A stretch of DNA of 64,000 nt, taken from assembly GCA_963769945.1 (NCBI GenBank), contig CAVYOA010000001.1, positions 62,001 through 126,000 on the forward strand, in the 5' to 3' direction. Within the stretch, counting starts at the first letter, position 1. Each line of letters begins with the position of its first letter. A program made the translations under genes and the position numbers. This DNA comes from WHSW01 sp963769945. GTDB lineage: Bacteria > Actinomycetota > Thermoleophilia > Solirubrobacterales > 70-9. The notes under the pieces were generated by a model that searched no databases, was not told where the DNA came from, and saw only the letters and a list, made by a program, of their open reading frames with translations. Positions 63,754 to 64,000 of this stretch are shown here, one piece after another.

Positions 63754-64000
63754 TCAGAACGGCAGCGAGTCCGCCAGCGAGTCGACGACCCAGTCGCCGC
63801 CGGCGTTTCGCAGCGCGTCAGCGTCGTACTCGCCGGTGGCGACGCTGAGCACCTTGACGCCGGCGCCGTGGCCGGCCTCGATGTCCAGCGGCGTATCGCC
63901 GACAGCGATCGAGGCGTCGCGATCGAGGCGGCCTCCCGAGACCAGGTCGGCCCGTTCGAGGGCCTTGCGACAGACGTCGACGCGCTCGAGGGCGTCGGAG
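63754..64000 (-). CDS. HAD-superfamily hydrolase (phosphoglycolate phosphatase-like), partial at 5' end
   Basis: C-terminal 81 codons of a minus-strand gene cut by the window edge. IAVGDTPLDIEAGHGAGVK is HAD motif IV with the two Mg-binding aspartates, and VLSVATGEYDADALRNAGGDWVVDSLADSL is the usual end of such phosphatases. The catalytic DxD is beyond the window. Convergent with the DUF2277 gene, 9 bases between stops. Confidence 0.8.
   Translation of the reverse strand, partial: SDALERVDVCRKALERADLVSGGRLDRDASIAVGDTPLDIEAGHGAGVKVLSVATGEYDADALRNAGGDWVVDSLADSLPF

Overview
The window is high-GC, densely packed bacterial chromosome from an actinomycete-type lineage. The riboflavin, priA-def-fmt-rsmB-rpe, aromatic/scpAB/der and division-cell wall (dcw) clusters, a meso-diaminopimelate type MurE and large secreted beta-propeller proteins point to Actinomycetota. 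The class Thermoleophilia (Solirubrobacterales-like) is my best guess from gene order and surface-protein style. No rRNA, tRNA, CRISPR array, prophage or insertion sequence was seen.

Layout. 1-3.1 kb: riboflavin genes ribD-ribE-ribBA on the minus strand. 3.1-8.3 kb: accessory genes (lipid-linked glycan flippase, K+/H+ antiporter, secreted propeller protein) between ribD and rpe. 8.3-14.4 kb: priA-def-fmt-rsmB-zinc ribbon-rpe. 14.4-23.8 kb: PH-domain protein, metK, DUF3352 protein, der, cmk, cupin, aroA, tyrA, aroF. 24.1-29.8 kb: an M15 peptidase and two tandem seven-repeat SBBP propeller proteins, dividing aroF from hisC. 29.9-33.4 kb: scpA-scpB-rluB-aroH-hisC. 33.4-40.4 kb: FNT channel, trpS, DUF222-HNH protein, an NHEJ module (ligase, Ku, separate LigD polymerase) and a methyltransferase. 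40.4-44.9 kb: glycine cleavage genes gcvT-gcvH-gcvPA-gcvPB. 45-62.4 kb: the dcw cluster read from mraZ to ftsZ, interrupted between mraY and murD. 62.6-64 kb: two small unknown genes and the end of a HAD phosphatase.

Two window-wide patterns matter for any user. First, at least 22 single-base frame disruptions lie in 14 genes, many normally essential (ribD, aroA, trpS, ftsQ, murB, murC, murG). Nineteen read as +1 insertions and three as -1 deletions. This looks like residual sequencing or assembly error rather than gene decay, so broken genes are annotated as single CDSs. Second, about 17 first-in-operon genes have a TANNNT hexamer ending exactly 6-8 bases before an ATG or GTG. This is the layout expected for leaderless transcripts, and it was used to choose several starts.

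Other notable items are a roughly 164-bp imperfect palindrome between ribD and ribE, a structured element upstream of aroF, MraZ-type operator repeats in the mraZ promoter spacer, palindromes and a possible leaderless leader peptide upstream of ftsZ, and convergent gene pairs that share stop-codon bases.
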